Counted from the stretch's first letter, positions 24,150 through 33,464 are shown. The stretch: 35,362 nt of DNA from Blautia wexlerae (GCF_013300825.1 NZ_JAAIMY010000032.1:1-35362), one strand, 5' to 3'. A program made the numbers and translations. Notes: generated by a model not told the origin, from the sequence alone.

Positions 24150-24761
24150 TCATTTATCACTTTTCGCAATTCCCGCAAAAGATTTATGGACTCCGGTTAA
24201 ATCTTTCAACAGTATACATCTTGGCAGACCGCCATAACAAAGTGCTGTCTTCTGAACTTTATACCCATGACTTTCCATATTGTGTCTGCTGAACTGATTA
24301 TCCGGATGTATGGTACACATGAGATAATAATATTGTTCCGTATCCAGAAATCTCTCCGCAGCTTCCAGCATACGCCCTTGCAGTCCGTTTCCTCTGCAGG
24401 TGCTGCTCACAACTGCAGAGTCCATAACTGCAATATGTGAAAGCTGTTCCTCATCAAAATCGAGATATATTCCCAGATTATCTGCTCTGTTCTCAGGATA
24501 TTTAATAAGGAAAAAACCTGCAACTGAATCATCTGCTGCCTGTGCCACGATCACAAATCCATGCTCTTTCATATGTGCCCTGACATATTCTTCATCATCA
24601 GATACAAACCAGTCCGGATGCGTTTTATCATTCTGCGCTTCATACATAACAGCCATGATTCCATCCATGTCTGCCATTTCTGCCTTTCGTATCCTGAACG
24701 GTTCTTTCTCAAAATTACTGTTACTCTCTGAATTGCTCCGGGGACTCTGATTATTCTGCAT
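24150..24761 (-). CDS. GNAT-family N-acetyltransferase
   Basis: A 203-residue acetyltransferase. After a Ser/Asn-rich start the GNAT fold begins at FRIRKAEMADMDGIM. The acetyl-CoA motif is RGNGLQGRMLEAAERF (Q/RxxGxG/A type) after an ISHIAVMDSAVV-like strand. The C-terminal block HPDNQFSRHNMESHGYKVQ is usual for the family. The acceptor is unknown. ATG 24761 overlaps the end of the DUF1002 gene by 11 bases, with an AGGA just before it, so it is translationally coupled. A longer reading frame to 24842 would lie wholly inside the upstream gene and lacks GNAT sequence, so it is rejected. Confidence 0.88.
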   Translation of the reverse strand: MQNNQSPRSNSESNSNFEKEPFRIRKAEMADMDGIMAVMYEAQNDKTHPDWFVSDDEEYVRAHMKEHGFVIVAQAADDSVAGFFLIKYPENRADNLGIYLDFDEEQLSHIAVMDSAVVSSTCRGNGLQGRMLEAAERFLDTEQYYYLMCTIHPDNQFSRHNMESHGYKVQKTALCYGGLPRCILLKDLTGVHKSFAGIAKSDK

Positions 24762-26346
24762 TTTCCTGACTGTCTGCAGTCTCTGCGGAATCTGCATCCT
24801 CTGTATTATAAGTCTCTGTACTCTCGCCATAGAGTTTCTCAAAGAATTTCATTGTTTCATTATATAAAGTCTGTCTGTCATCATCAGAAAGATCTCCAAG
24901 TTCCGGACTTGCCTGTGCATCTGCACTTAATCCAAAGATCTCCTTCATGGATTTATCTACCATATTAAGTTCTGTACTCATGTAAGTTTCAGTTCCATCT
25001 GCCTGATAAGAATCTGTACCTTCTGTAAGAACTTTCAGATATGCCTTCTCCACATTCTTAGCAAGAGTTGCACCATTTTCAGCATCAAGAGTTACGGAAG
25101 CTGTTGCTGTTTCATCTTCCATAGCTGTTGTAAGAGCAGTGGTATCGCCTTCATATTCTCCCTTGCAGAAATTCTCAGCTTTGTCAAACATTGCCTTCTG
25201 ATCTTCTGTCAGTGCAGAAGTATCCAGCTCATCGGATCCAGTTTCACTTCCGGCATCATCTGTATCTTCACCGGAATCTGTATCACCTTCATCTACATTT
25301 CCAAGTGTGCTGTCATCAGTAGTTTCATTGCTGTCTGTTTCCTGCGGTTCTTCTGTTTCACTGAGATCTCCGTCACCCTGATTGTCAGTATCATCCTCAA
25401 TCAGTCCTGAATCCTCTTCAAGTGAAGGATTCTCTGTGGAGCTTTCTACAATATCTCCACCTAAAGCACTGTTATCCACACTGTTCAGAATATCATCGCC
25501 ATCTGCAGGATCACCTGCATTCACAGTATCATCCTCTTCATCAGCAACATCACCAATCTCATCACTGTCACCGGATGTATTCTGCTCTACCTGCTCCAGT
25601 GTTGCCTTTACATCATCATAATTGTACTCCTGCTTTGCAATCTGCTCCAGAACATTTACAATCTTATTGATCTGATCTGAATCCAGGTTCACATTATTCT
25701 GCTGTGCAATGTTTACTACAATATTATAAATATCATCTGCATTCTGAACGTTATCTTTGATAACCTGCATTTTGGAATTGTTCATAACTGTTGTTGCATC
25801 GTTCTTTCCCACTTCATCTGCAAGATTACCGGTTACTACCATTTCCTCCGTCGCAAGTTCCTTCTTGGCACTGTCAAGCTGTTCACCTGTGGCTGTTTCA
25901 TATGCCATCTGGATTCCTGTCAGAGCACCTGTTCCGGACACTTCAAATGGGCAGGCTGCTACAACTTCACAGTTCTTCACACCAGATGTGGAAAGTGATG
26001 TTGCGATCATGTTGCATGTTACCCAGTTGAGATTGGCTGTTCTTACTTTGATACCACCTGACTGAGTCGGCTTTACGTATGCACAGCTCACTGTTCTGGT
26101 TCCAATCTGCTCTAATGGTACATAGGAACTTAAATGATCTCTCTCATCCTGATTGGTGATTGTAAGGATCTGTACCTGATTACTGTCCACATTGAAATAT
26201 TTCATCATCGTGTTCTTCTGAGCCTCTGAAAGATCGGCTCCCAGTGTTACAACCTTCATTGAATCTGCCAGTGTCGGTACTGTTGTTCCTGAAAGTACCA
26301 GGCATGCACTGCACAGAAATGCTGCTGCTGTTTTTGCTTTTTTCAT
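24751..26346 (-). CDS. Secreted DUF1002 protein with acidic linker
   Basis: A 531-residue exported protein. The signal peptide is MKKAKTAAAFLCSACLVLSG, cut near VPTLADS. Residues ~30-260 are a DUF1002 domain (VTLGADLSEAQKNTMMKYF, DERDHLSSYVPLEQIGTRTV, GVKNCEVVAACPFEVSGTGALTGI), whose role is unknown; YpuA of Bacillus is a member. An Asp/Glu/Ser/Thr-rich linker covers ~265-400 with no membrane anchor, followed by a second helical region (TEDQKAMFDKAENFCKGEYEG to KFFEKLYGES). ATG 26346 has a GGGAGGTC site; the 41 residues upstream of it in frame are not signal-like. A promoter with an extended -10 (TGTTATAAT, 26411-26419) precedes it. It is co-transcribed with the acetyltransferase. Confidence 0.9.
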   Translation of the reverse strand: MKKAKTAAAFLCSACLVLSGTTVPTLADSMKVVTLGADLSEAQKNTMMKYFNVDSNQVQILTITNQDERDHLSSYVPLEQIGTRTVSCAYVKPTQSGGIKVRTANLNWVTCNMIATSLSTSGVKNCEVVAACPFEVSGTGALTGIQMAYETATGEQLDSAKKELATEEMVVTGNLADEVGKNDATTVMNNSKMQVIKDNVQNADDIYNIVVNIAQQNNVNLDSDQINKIVNVLEQIAKQEYNYDDVKATLEQVEQNTSGDSDEIGDVADEEDDTVNAGDPADGDDILNSVDNSALGGDIVESSTENPSLEEDSGLIEDDTDNQGDGDLSETEEPQETDSNETTDDSTLGNVDEGDTDSGEDTDDAGSETGSDELDTSALTEDQKAMFDKAENFCKGEYEGDTTALTTAMEDETATASVTLDAENGATLAKNVEKAYLKVLTEGTDSYQADGTETYMSTELNMVDKSMKEIFGLSADAQASPELGDLSDDDRQTLYNETMKFFEKLYGESTETYNTEDADSAETADSQENAE

Positions 26347-26410
26347 AATATAAGACCTCCCTGATATATGGGCAGATAACCGCCATCTTGTATTGTTCAT
26401 TGATATTGGT

Positions 26411-26419
26411 ATTATAACA
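26411..26419 (-). promoter_or_regulatory. Extended -10 promoter of the DUF1002 gene
   Basis: TGTTATAAT on the minus strand (perfect -10 at 26411-26416 with an upstream TG) about 65 bases before ATG 26346. The -35 region is poor, as expected for extended -10 promoters. Confidence 0.6.
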
Positions 26420-26478
26420 CGTTTGAACTGATATTTGTAATTATTATATAACTGTTTTATTTTTTCCACACATATTAT

Positions 26479-27033
26479 CTATATAATTCCCAGTCCTTCC
26501 AACAGAATCTTCGTTCCAATAAGGATAAGAATAATACCTCCGCATAACTCTGCTTTTGATTTGTACCTTACTCCGAAAAGACTGCCGATCTTTATTCCTG
26601 CTGCTGAACAGACAAAGGTTACCACACCGATAAAGGATACCGCCGATATGATTTCTACTTTCAGAAATGCAAATGTTACTCCTACAGCCAGCGCATCAAT
26701 GCTGGTTGCTACCGCAAGAATAAACATGGATTTCATATCCATATCTGCATTTACATGTTCTTCTTCCCGGGATTCTCTGATCATACTGACACCAATAAAT
26801 ACCAGAAGTGCAAAAGCTACCCAATGGCTGTATCTGGTAGCTTTATCTGCAAAAAAGCACCCTCCAAAATAACCGATAAGAGGCATTAATGCCTGAAACC
26901 CGCCAAACCATGCGCCGGCAATACACATATGCCTGGCATTGATTTTTCCAAGTGAAAGTCCCTTACAGACAGACACCGCAAACGCATCCATAGACAATCC
27001 GATTGCCAGTATAAAAAGTTCAAAAATGTTCAT
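26479..27033 (-). CDS. mntP: Manganese efflux pump MntP
   Basis: A 184-residue membrane protein with about six hydrophobic helices. It is an internal duplication with the paired signatures LSMDAFAVSVCKGLSLG (first half) and TSIDALAVGVTFAFL (second half); the aspartates probably bind Mn2+ during export. Length fits MntP. ATG 27033 has a GAGGAG site seven bases upstream and is preferred over ATG 27048, which overlaps that site. The leader holds a manganese-sensing yybP-ykoY riboswitch with terminator, which independently supports the function: excess Mn2+ relieves termination and turns on efflux. Confidence 0.96.
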   Translation of the reverse strand: MNIFELFILAIGLSMDAFAVSVCKGLSLGKINARHMCIAGAWFGGFQALMPLIGYFGGCFFADKATRYSHWVAFALLVFIGVSMIRESREEEHVNADMDMKSMFILAVATSIDALAVGVTFAFLKVEIISAVSFIGVVTFVCSAAGIKIGSLFGVRYKSKAELCGGIILILIGTKILLEGLGII

Positions 27034-27138
27034 GTTTTTTCTCCTCATATATTATTTTTGCTGCGGTACAAGAAAGAATCCTGCCCGGAAGGCTTTTTTA
27101 TGTTACAGGAACATTACGAAGTATTTTTCCTGTAGCAT

Positions 27139-27184
27139 AAAAAAAGAGACACACAGACAGTCATTTAAACTGTCCATGAGTCTC
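27139..27184 (-). terminator. Riboswitch-controlled terminator upstream of mntP
   Basis: The stem GAGAC..GGACAGT / ACTGTC..GTCTC is followed by seven Ts on the minus strand. Its 5' arm overlaps the conserved TGAGAC of the aptamer, so Mn2+ binding and termination are mutually exclusive. Confidence 0.88.
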
Positions 27185-27278
27185 ATCGTTTACTGTAATA
27201 CCGGGTGCCTCTGGCACCATTATGTCGATAGTACTACATATCCATACGAATATGCCGATTACTCCCTCCTGAAGAACG
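27142..27278 (-). ncRNA. yybP-ykoY manganese riboswitch
   Basis: On the minus strand the aptamer opens with CAGGAGGGAGTAATCGGC, contains TCGACATAATGGTGCC paired with GGCACCCGGTATTA, and closes with AACGATGAGACTC. These are the conserved L1 and L3 elements of the yybP-ykoY class. It lies directly upstream of mntP, the usual partner. An extra hairpin (TACAGGAA/TTCCTGTA, about 27100-27135) follows the terminator. Confidence 0.92.
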
Positions 27279-27283
27279 TCCAT

Positions 27284-27312
27284 ATTTTATCATATTGATT
27301 AATATTTATCAA
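27284..27312 (-). promoter_or_regulatory. Promoter of the mntP riboswitch
   Basis: TTGATA (27307-27312), 17 bases and TAAAAT (27284-27289) on the minus strand, just upstream of the aptamer. Confidence 0.75.
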
Positions 27313-27347
27313 GTATAAATTGTATCCCACTAATTCATGAACCTCTG

Positions 27348-30179
27348 CTAATCATTATGAACATACCTTAAAATCGTTTTTATAACTTCCTCAATCACAA
27401 TCGGCTTTGACAAATGTGTATTCATTCCTGCATCCAGTGATGCCTGAACATCTTCAGCAAATGAATTGGCTGTCATTGCTATAATAGGAATGTTTTTTCC
27501 ATCCGGTCTGTCATTCATCGCCCTGATTGCTTTTGCCGCTTCATAACCGTTCATTTCAGGCATCATGATATCCATCAGGATTACATCAAATGTGCCTTCC
27601 GGATGATTTCTGAAAATCTCAACAGCATTCTTTCCATCTACAGCTCTTTCTACATTCATTCCAAACGCTTCCAGCTGCACGGTCGCAATTTCTGCATTCA
27701 GCTCATTATCCTCTGCAAGAAGGACTTTCACACCTGTAAGATTTACCTTTTCAGAAAAACCTGTGTCTGACTTATTACATTCCTTATCTGTAATTTCCAG
27801 AGGAATATCCACAGTGAAAGTGGTTCCCTCATGCTTTTTGCTTTGCACGGAAATGGTTCCACCCATCATATCTACATACTTCTTTACGATAGCCATCCCC
27901 AGTCCAGCTCCATGGTACTGCGTTCTCACATCGGAATCTTCCTGTGCAAATTCCTCAAAAATTTCTTTTGTAAATTCCTTACTCATGCCAATACCAGTAT
28001 CCGAAATGCGGTAATGCATATTTATATATCCATCCCCGCCCTTTTCCTGACACCGGGCTTCAAATGTAATCGTCCCTCCATCCGGAGTGAACTTCACGGC
28101 ATTGCTCAGAATATTAACCAGCACATCTCGCAGACGTACAGGATCCACAAGTACATTTGGGATCTTTGCTTCTTCATGCTGGATCTTAAAGCTGATATCC
28201 CTGTTCGTAAGAAAGCCTTTTGTAATATCCAGTGCAGAATCTGTGATACTTTTTAAATCTGCCGGTACCGGATTGTATTTCACTTTTCCACTTTCCACGC
28301 GAGTCAGATCTAATACATCATTGATCAGCGACAGTAAATGCTCTGAACTTTCATCAATCTTTTCCAGACAATTTTTCACTTCGTCTGACGGATTATTTTT
28401 CATTGCAATACCGGTAAATCCCATGATTGCATTCATCGGTGTTCTCATATCATGGGACATATGTGACAGAAATGCTGTTTTTGCCTTGTTTGCAGCCTGC
28501 GCATGCTCTGCCAGTTCCGCCATTTCCTCAGCCTTCTCCTGGGCTACCTTCTGAGCTTTTTTTCTTGCACTGAGACGCATTGCTATCACAGCCATAGTAG
28601 TCAGCAGCCATCCGAAAATAAGAAGAAGCCAAACAGTAACAACAGGATGCAGACGGATCCAGTCAACAAATGTCAGCTCTGCTGCTTTGTATGTGGTATA
28701 CCGTGCTGCTAGATCTTCGACAAGATTTTTGGGCATGGCATACATTGCTTTCGTCAGAATACCAGCCAGCGCATGGTTCTCTGTTGACGAAACTACCATA
28801 CGGTAGGTGAATGTAGGCTGTTCCAGCAGCGTATATGTCATGGTGCCCGTAGTGTCACTATTCACAAACGCCTGTGCCATGTAATAGTAGACGAAGGCAG
28901 CATCGGCTTTACCCTTACGGACAGCTTCCATCATTTCCTGCCGGGTACTGCACATCAGCTTTTCTGCACCGGGTGCCATTGCATCTGCAATTGAATTTGA
29001 TGCTGTCTGGTCAACCGTAGTAACAACATTGATTTCTCCATCAAAGTCACGCCGTGTCACCCTTGCCAGCTGCATTGTAATGAAAGGTGCAGTAATCCCC
29101 CATTTTTTCGTCTCAGCATAGTTATCTGTTTCCAGGCGTGCATCGATACTCATCTCTGTGGCTTCCTTATTTTTCTGATAAGCAATATACTCATCTCTGG
29201 TGGCAGGTGTAAGAAACTCATAGGAAATCCCGGCATAGTCTGCAATTTTCCGGAAGTAATCTGGGATAATCCCCTTCATCTCACCATTTTCATTATAAGA
29301 ATATGGATAACGGGACGGATCACACAGAACATGAAGCGGGTTGTCCTTGGAATATTGTGCAATAATACTTTTTTCTTGCTCCGTATATTCCAGATTCTTA
29401 GTTTCTATGCTTTCATAATTTTTATTGTAAAGCGTCGTTTTCCAGTCACCCTCAACCGCATTCATCTGATCGATCGCATAATTGATCTCATTCAGCAATT
29501 CTGTATTGCCCTTTTTAACAATGACATAGAAATCGCTGCTGCCAAATTTATCCACGATTCGCTCATTGTTTGTTTTTCTCAGAGAACTGGTAACAATCGC
29601 ATCAACTTTTTCGCTCTGAAGGGCTTCATCCATTTCTGTGGTCGTATCAAAATAAGATGGAACATATGTAAATCCTTTGTCGTCTGCAAAATCCGCAAAC
29701 TCTTCATTCCGGGTGTTTCCGTTCAAAAGCGCCACACGCATACCGTTGTAAGTGCTGTAATTGCCGTCCACAATCGTGCTGTTGTCACTGCGGACGGTCA
29801 GCATCCCATAATTGGTTCCGATCGGACGTGAAAAATCAAACTTTTCTTCTCTGTCCGATGTTTTGCGGGCAGATGTTACCATGTCAATCTCGCCATCTTC
29901 AAGCATCTGCTGCATATCATCCCAACTCTGATCGTATCCGACATATTCGTAATCTACATCCCAATAACGAGCCATCAACCGAAGGAAATCATAGCCATAA
30001 CCGCTGCGGTTCCCCTCTTCATCCATCATGTGATAACCATCCATGGCAAAGAAACCGACTTTGACAGTTTCATGCTGCGAACAGTCCTCGGCCGCATATG
30101 CAGTCAGGGGAGAAAATATCATACACACGCATACAAAAACCAGTAACACTGCCACACATTTCTTTGCTCTCGAAATCAT
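27348..30179 (-). CDS. Hybrid sensor histidine kinase with two periplasmic-type SBP_bac_3 sensor domains
   Basis: A 943-residue BvgS/EvgS-like hybrid kinase. A signal/anchor (KKCVAVLLVFVCVCMIF) leads to two extracellular solute-binding (type 3) domains at about 38-255 and 275-490. A transmembrane helix (VVTVWLLLIFGWLLTTMAVI) and a coiled coil follow. The HisKA domain has phospho-acceptor His576 (SHMSHDMRTPMN). The ATPase domain has GAGLGMAIV. A C-terminal receiver has Asp870 (VILMDIMMPEMNG) and HLSKP. There is no HPt or DNA-binding domain, so phosphate must pass to another protein. The ligand is probably an amino acid or similar solute. ATG 30179 has an AGGAGA site; the longer start at 30200 lacks one. 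It follows its paralogue by 70 bases with no terminator, so the two are probably one operon. Confidence 0.93.
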   Translation of the reverse strand: MISRAKKCVAVLLVFVCVCMIFSPLTAYAAEDCSQHETVKVGFFAMDGYHMMDEEGNRSGYGYDFLRLMARYWDVDYEYVGYDQSWDDMQQMLEDGEIDMVTSARKTSDREEKFDFSRPIGTNYGMLTVRSDNSTIVDGNYSTYNGMRVALLNGNTRNEEFADFADDKGFTYVPSYFDTTTEMDEALQSEKVDAIVTSSLRKTNNERIVDKFGSSDFYVIVKKGNTELLNEINYAIDQMNAVEGDWKTTLYNKNYESIETKNLEYTEQEKSIIAQYSKDNPLHVLCDPSRYPYSYNENGEMKGIIPDYFRKIADYAGISYEFLTPATRDEYIAYQKNKEATEMSIDARLETDNYAETKKWGITAPFITMQLARVTRRDFDGEINVVTTVDQTASNSIADAMAPGAEKLMCSTRQEMMEAVRKGKADAAFVYYYMAQAFVNSDTTGTMTYTLLEQPTFTYRMVVSSTENHALAGILTKAMYAMPKNLVEDLAARYTTYKAAELTFVDWIRLHPVVTVWLLLIFGWLLTTMAVIAMRLSARKKAQKVAQEKAEEMAELAEHAQAANKAKTAFLSHMSHDMRTPMNAIMGFTGIAMKNNPSDEVKNCLEKIDESSEHLLSLINDVLDLTRVESGKVKYNPVPADLKSITDSALDITKGFLTNRDISFKIQHEEAKIPNVLVDPVRLRDVLVNILSNAVKFTPDGGTITFEARCQEKGGDGYINMHYRISDTGIGMSKEFTKEIFEEFAQEDSDVRTQYHGAGLGMAIVKKYVDMMGGTISVQSKKHEGTTFTVDIPLEITDKECNKSDTGFSEKVNLTGVKVLLAEDNELNAEIATVQLEAFGMNVERAVDGKNAVEIFRNHPEGTFDVILMDIMMPEMNGYEAAKAIRAMNDRPDGKNIPIIAMTANSFAEDVQASLDAGMNTHLSKPIVIEEVIKTILRYVHND

Positions 30180-30249
30180 ATTAAATCTCCTGTCTGTCAA
30201 ATATATTTCTCTATACGTCTCCTTGTCAACCTCCTGGTTTAATAAATTT

Positions 30250-33117
30250 TCACCTGTCCCTACTGCTTCTCAATTCTTCGCATATAGTCTGCTTGATTGT
30301 TTTATCATCTAATGGCTTTGCAAGATGTGCGTTCATTCCTGCTTCCATACACTTTTCTGCATCTTCCCTAAATGCATTTGCAGTCATAGCAATGATAGGG
30401 ATTGTTTTTGCATCCTGCCGTTCCAGGGATCTTATTGTTTTTGTGGCAGTAAGCCCATCCATCACCGGCATCATGACATCCATTAAAATAACATCGTATG
30501 TTCCTGATTCGCAGGCTTCAAAGTGCTGAACAGCTTCTAACCCATTTTTCACTGTTTCTACTTTAGCCCCATTTTCCGTCAGTATAAATTCTGCTATTTC
30601 CGCATTCAGCTCATTATCTTCAACCAATAATATCCGGACACCTGATATATCTGCATTGAAATCTTCTTTTTCTTCCGGCCGTGCATTCGTATCAATTTTA
30701 AATGGAAGTATTACAGTAAAACAGCTTCCTTCACCAAGCTTGCTTTCAACTGTTATGGTTCCGCCCATCTTTTCTACAAGTTGTTTCACAATAGGCATTC
30801 CCAGACCTGTCCCATTATAATCAGAACGTGGGGAATTATCTGCCTGTACAAATGGAGTAAACAATTCATTTTTTATAAATTCTTCTGACATTCCAATTCC
30901 ATTATCTTTTATTTTAAATTCACATGTCATGTGATCTTCTGATCTTTCAATCGTTCTCATACTCATGTAAATAAAACCATTCACCTTATTGTACTTCATA
31001 CTGTTTGTAAACAGATTCATCAATATTTTTTTCAGATGAACTGCATTGCTCCAGACATATATACCACTGTAATCATCATGTTCTCCTATAACATGAAGTC
31101 CTTTTTCTTCTGCCTGAAAAGATAGTGACTCCGTGATTTCCTGACATACCTGATCCAGATTGATGGATTCATCACTAAAAACCACGGTATCCGATTCTAA
31201 CTTTGCCATATCCAAAACATCATTTACCAATGATAATAGCAGTTTCGAAGACTCATTTATTTTATTCAGGCAATCTTTTGCCCGCTCACCATCATTTCCG
31301 CTTTTTTCAAGAATTGTAAGCATGCCCATAATGCCATTGATCGGTGTCCTGATGTCATGAGACATGTTATTTAAAAAGGAAGTCTTAGCCTTATTGGCAC
31401 TCTGTGCTTCTACAAGTGCATTTTGTAATTCCTGCTGTTTTTCTTCAAGCTCCTGATTCAGCTTCAATGCCTGCTCAGCAGACTTCTTGGATTTTTCTTC
31501 CGCACGTTTTGATTTTTTCAAAGAATCAAGAATTATACACAGGGCAACAAAAATAGAGATTCCAACTATGAGTGAGACAGCCAGTAAATTGTCCTGAATA
31601 AAATCCTTCGCTGTAACTTTTCGCGAGGAAACATTATACGAAACTACTGCACCTGAAAATTGAGTTGTAGGCATAGATGTCAGTGTTTTATTCAGAATGG
31701 ACAAAAGAACCGGTTCTCCCTGCTGAACAGCAAATGAAACATCAGCTTCTTTTGTCAGGAAAACACTATGAAGCTTATTATTTTTCAAATAGCCTGAAAC
31801 AGTACCTGAATTGCTTACAATACAATCCGTCTCCCCTTTCTGCATTGCTTTTACTGCTGCATCTGATGTCTCATATTCTACAACCTCCCATTGCGGATAA
31901 TTGTATGAAAGATATGCTTTCAATGCAAAGTCATCTTTTTCAACGGCAACTATATTCTCTTTATTTTCATCAAAAGAATCCTTTGCCGTAATTGCTGCCA
32001 TATTGAGAGTCAATAGCGTATCCGACAAAGCAAATCCATTTGTTTCCGCAAAGTATGGATTCTGGTTTGCATGAAAAATCAGGTCTATTTTTCCATCCTG
32101 CAATGCCTGAAGCAGTTCACTTCTTGTATCATATCCATTTAATTCAAATTCCAGAGTCTGACCTTGCAGACAATTTTCTGCAAGATCCACATAATCTGTG
32201 ATAACACCTGTCAATTTGCCTGTTGATGGATCTACACTACTGATACCTCCATCCTGATTCAGATACCCTATCCTGATTGCTCCATGCTGCCCGATCCACT
32301 CCCTTTCTTCTTTTGAAAGAAACGAGCTGCTCTGTGCAGAAAGATAACGCCTGTAGAGATCATCTGTGTAAAATGGGTTGTCATCCTTGATTCTGCGCAT
32401 AGCACTATCCAATGCTTCTTTGATATCCGGACGTTCTGGATTTATAGCGAAATAGATTTCTGTCTCTCCAATACTTGTAAGCGGTGAAATATCCGATTCT
32501 TCCCAACGGGATTCTTCTACCGAAACGAAGCAGTCAATTTCATGTTTCGACAGTTTGTCCATAATTTCTGTGGTTGTAGAAACATTGATATGCTTCGTAT
32601 GCAGACCATATTTTGATTCCCATTCATTAAGCACATCCTCCGGTATATGATCTTTAAACACACCAATATTTTTCCCCTCGAAAGAGTCAAGATTTCCTGC
32701 TGTAAGATCCATATTGGATGCATCCGTATAGATGTAATATTTCTCTTCCCCCATAGGCATATCGGAAAAAAGCATATTTTCAGCACGTTCGTCTGTATAG
32801 GAAATGCCACCAAGAATATCAATCTCTCCATTTTCCAACTGTGTAAAGCAGTTTTTCCAATCACTTGTTATGTATTTATATGTCCATCCTGCATAACCTG
32901 CAATATCTTGAAGATACTCATAACCATAGCCGCTTCTTTCTCCCTTTTCATTGACTACATTATAAGTTTCCTCAAAAGATCCTACCCGGATAACATTGTC
33001 AGAGTTTTCTTTGGCAAATGTAGGAACGGATAAAACAATAAAACATATAATTGTGCAAAATATAATGTAATAAAATTTGAAATTCATTATATTCTGTACT
33101 AATTTGCACTTCTTCAT
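30250..33117 (-). CDS. Hybrid sensor histidine kinase, paralogue of the downstream kinase, under a c-di-GMP riboswitch
   Basis: A 955-residue kinase with the same layout. A signal/anchor (FYYIIFCTIICFIVL) is followed by two SBP_bac_3 domains (~40-255; ~275-500), a transmembrane helix (LLAVSLIVGISIFVALCIIL) and a coiled coil. HisKA has His587 (NNMSHDIRTPINGIMG), the ATPase has GTGLGMPIV, and the receiver has Asp880 (VILMDVMMPVMDG) and HLAKP. Sequence identity to the neighbour is clear in the kinase and receiver parts and lower in the sensor domains, so they should sense different ligands. ATG 33117 has a GGGAGAA site; in-frame ATG 33201 would place a non-signal segment before the signal peptide. 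A c-di-GMP riboswitch and terminator in the leader make expression depend on that second messenger. Confidence 0.93.
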   Translation of the reverse strand: MKKCKLVQNIMNFKFYYIIFCTIICFIVLSVPTFAKENSDNVIRVGSFEETYNVVNEKGERSGYGYEYLQDIAGYAGWTYKYITSDWKNCFTQLENGEIDILGGISYTDERAENMLFSDMPMGEEKYYIYTDASNMDLTAGNLDSFEGKNIGVFKDHIPEDVLNEWESKYGLHTKHINVSTTTEIMDKLSKHEIDCFVSVEESRWEESDISPLTSIGETEIYFAINPERPDIKEALDSAMRRIKDDNPFYTDDLYRRYLSAQSSSFLSKEEREWIGQHGAIRIGYLNQDGGISSVDPSTGKLTGVITDYVDLAENCLQGQTLEFELNGYDTRSELLQALQDGKIDLIFHANQNPYFAETNGFALSDTLLTLNMAAITAKDSFDENKENIVAVEKDDFALKAYLSYNYPQWEVVEYETSDAAVKAMQKGETDCIVSNSGTVSGYLKNNKLHSVFLTKEADVSFAVQQGEPVLLSILNKTLTSMPTTQFSGAVVSYNVSSRKVTAKDFIQDNLLAVSLIVGISIFVALCIILDSLKKSKRAEEKSKKSAEQALKLNQELEEKQQELQNALVEAQSANKAKTSFLNNMSHDIRTPINGIMGMLTILEKSGNDGERAKDCLNKINESSKLLLSLVNDVLDMAKLESDTVVFSDESINLDQVCQEITESLSFQAEEKGLHVIGEHDDYSGIYVWSNAVHLKKILMNLFTNSMKYNKVNGFIYMSMRTIERSEDHMTCEFKIKDNGIGMSEEFIKNELFTPFVQADNSPRSDYNGTGLGMPIVKQLVEKMGGTITVESKLGEGSCFTVILPFKIDTNARPEEKEDFNADISGVRILLVEDNELNAEIAEFILTENGAKVETVKNGLEAVQHFEACESGTYDVILMDVMMPVMDGLTATKTIRSLERQDAKTIPIIAMTANAFREDAEKCMEAGMNAHLAKPLDDKTIKQTICEELRSSRDR

Positions 33118-33260
33118 CTTTCTCCCATCCTCTAGGCTACAGTTGCTTGCTTGCTTCCAGATTTTAATTTTACATTCATTAATTATCAATAACCTCCACA
33201 CTATTTTTCACAATATTTTTCCAAACAGCTTCTGTATTACTTATTCAAGTGCTCTACCAT

Positions 33261-33287
33261 AAAAAAGCACTGTCAAACAGACAGTGC
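33261..33287 (-). terminator. Terminator of the c-di-GMP riboswitch
   Basis: A perfect 7-bp stem GCACTGT/ACAGTGC with a 7-base loop, then six Ts on the minus strand, 11 bases after the aptamer. Confidence 0.88.
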
Positions 33288-33295
33288 ACCTCATT

Positions 33296-33372
33296 TCATG
33301 CAACTGGCTGCCATTTTACAGGCCCTGTAGCTTTGCGTCCCAGACTTTCATCTGGTTTGCCGATTTCCTTAT
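33296..33372 (-). ncRNA. c-di-GMP-I (GEMM) riboswitch
   Basis: On the minus strand the sequence reads GGCAAACC, a GAAA-loop hairpin (CAGATGAAAGTCTG), GGGACGCAAAGC, then ACAGGGCCTGTAAAATGGCAGCCAGTTGC. These are the core blocks of the c-di-GMP-I aptamer in the right order and spacing. A terminator follows and the first gene after it is the hybrid kinase at 33117. A promoter with TATAAT at 33407-33412 and TTGTGT at 33430-33435 lies upstream. I cannot decide by eye whether ligand turns the gene on or off. Confidence 0.93.
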
Positions 33373-33406
33373 TATAGCTTTAATACTTATGCAAAAAACC
33401 GATCTC

Positions 33407-33435
33407 ATTATACTTTAATGCTCTAGTATACACAA
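33407..33435 (-). promoter_or_regulatory. Promoter of the c-di-GMP riboswitch and kinase operon
   Basis: TTGTGT (33430-33435), 17 bases and a perfect TATAAT (33407-33412) on the minus strand. Confidence 0.7.
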
Positions 33436-33464
33436 GAAAAACATTACCGTTTAACGACAAAAAA

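Noticed and set aside
24762..24842. Upstream start of the acetyltransferase
   Set aside because: This segment lies inside the DUF1002 gene, carries no GNAT motif, and a ribosome site exists at the later ATG 24761.
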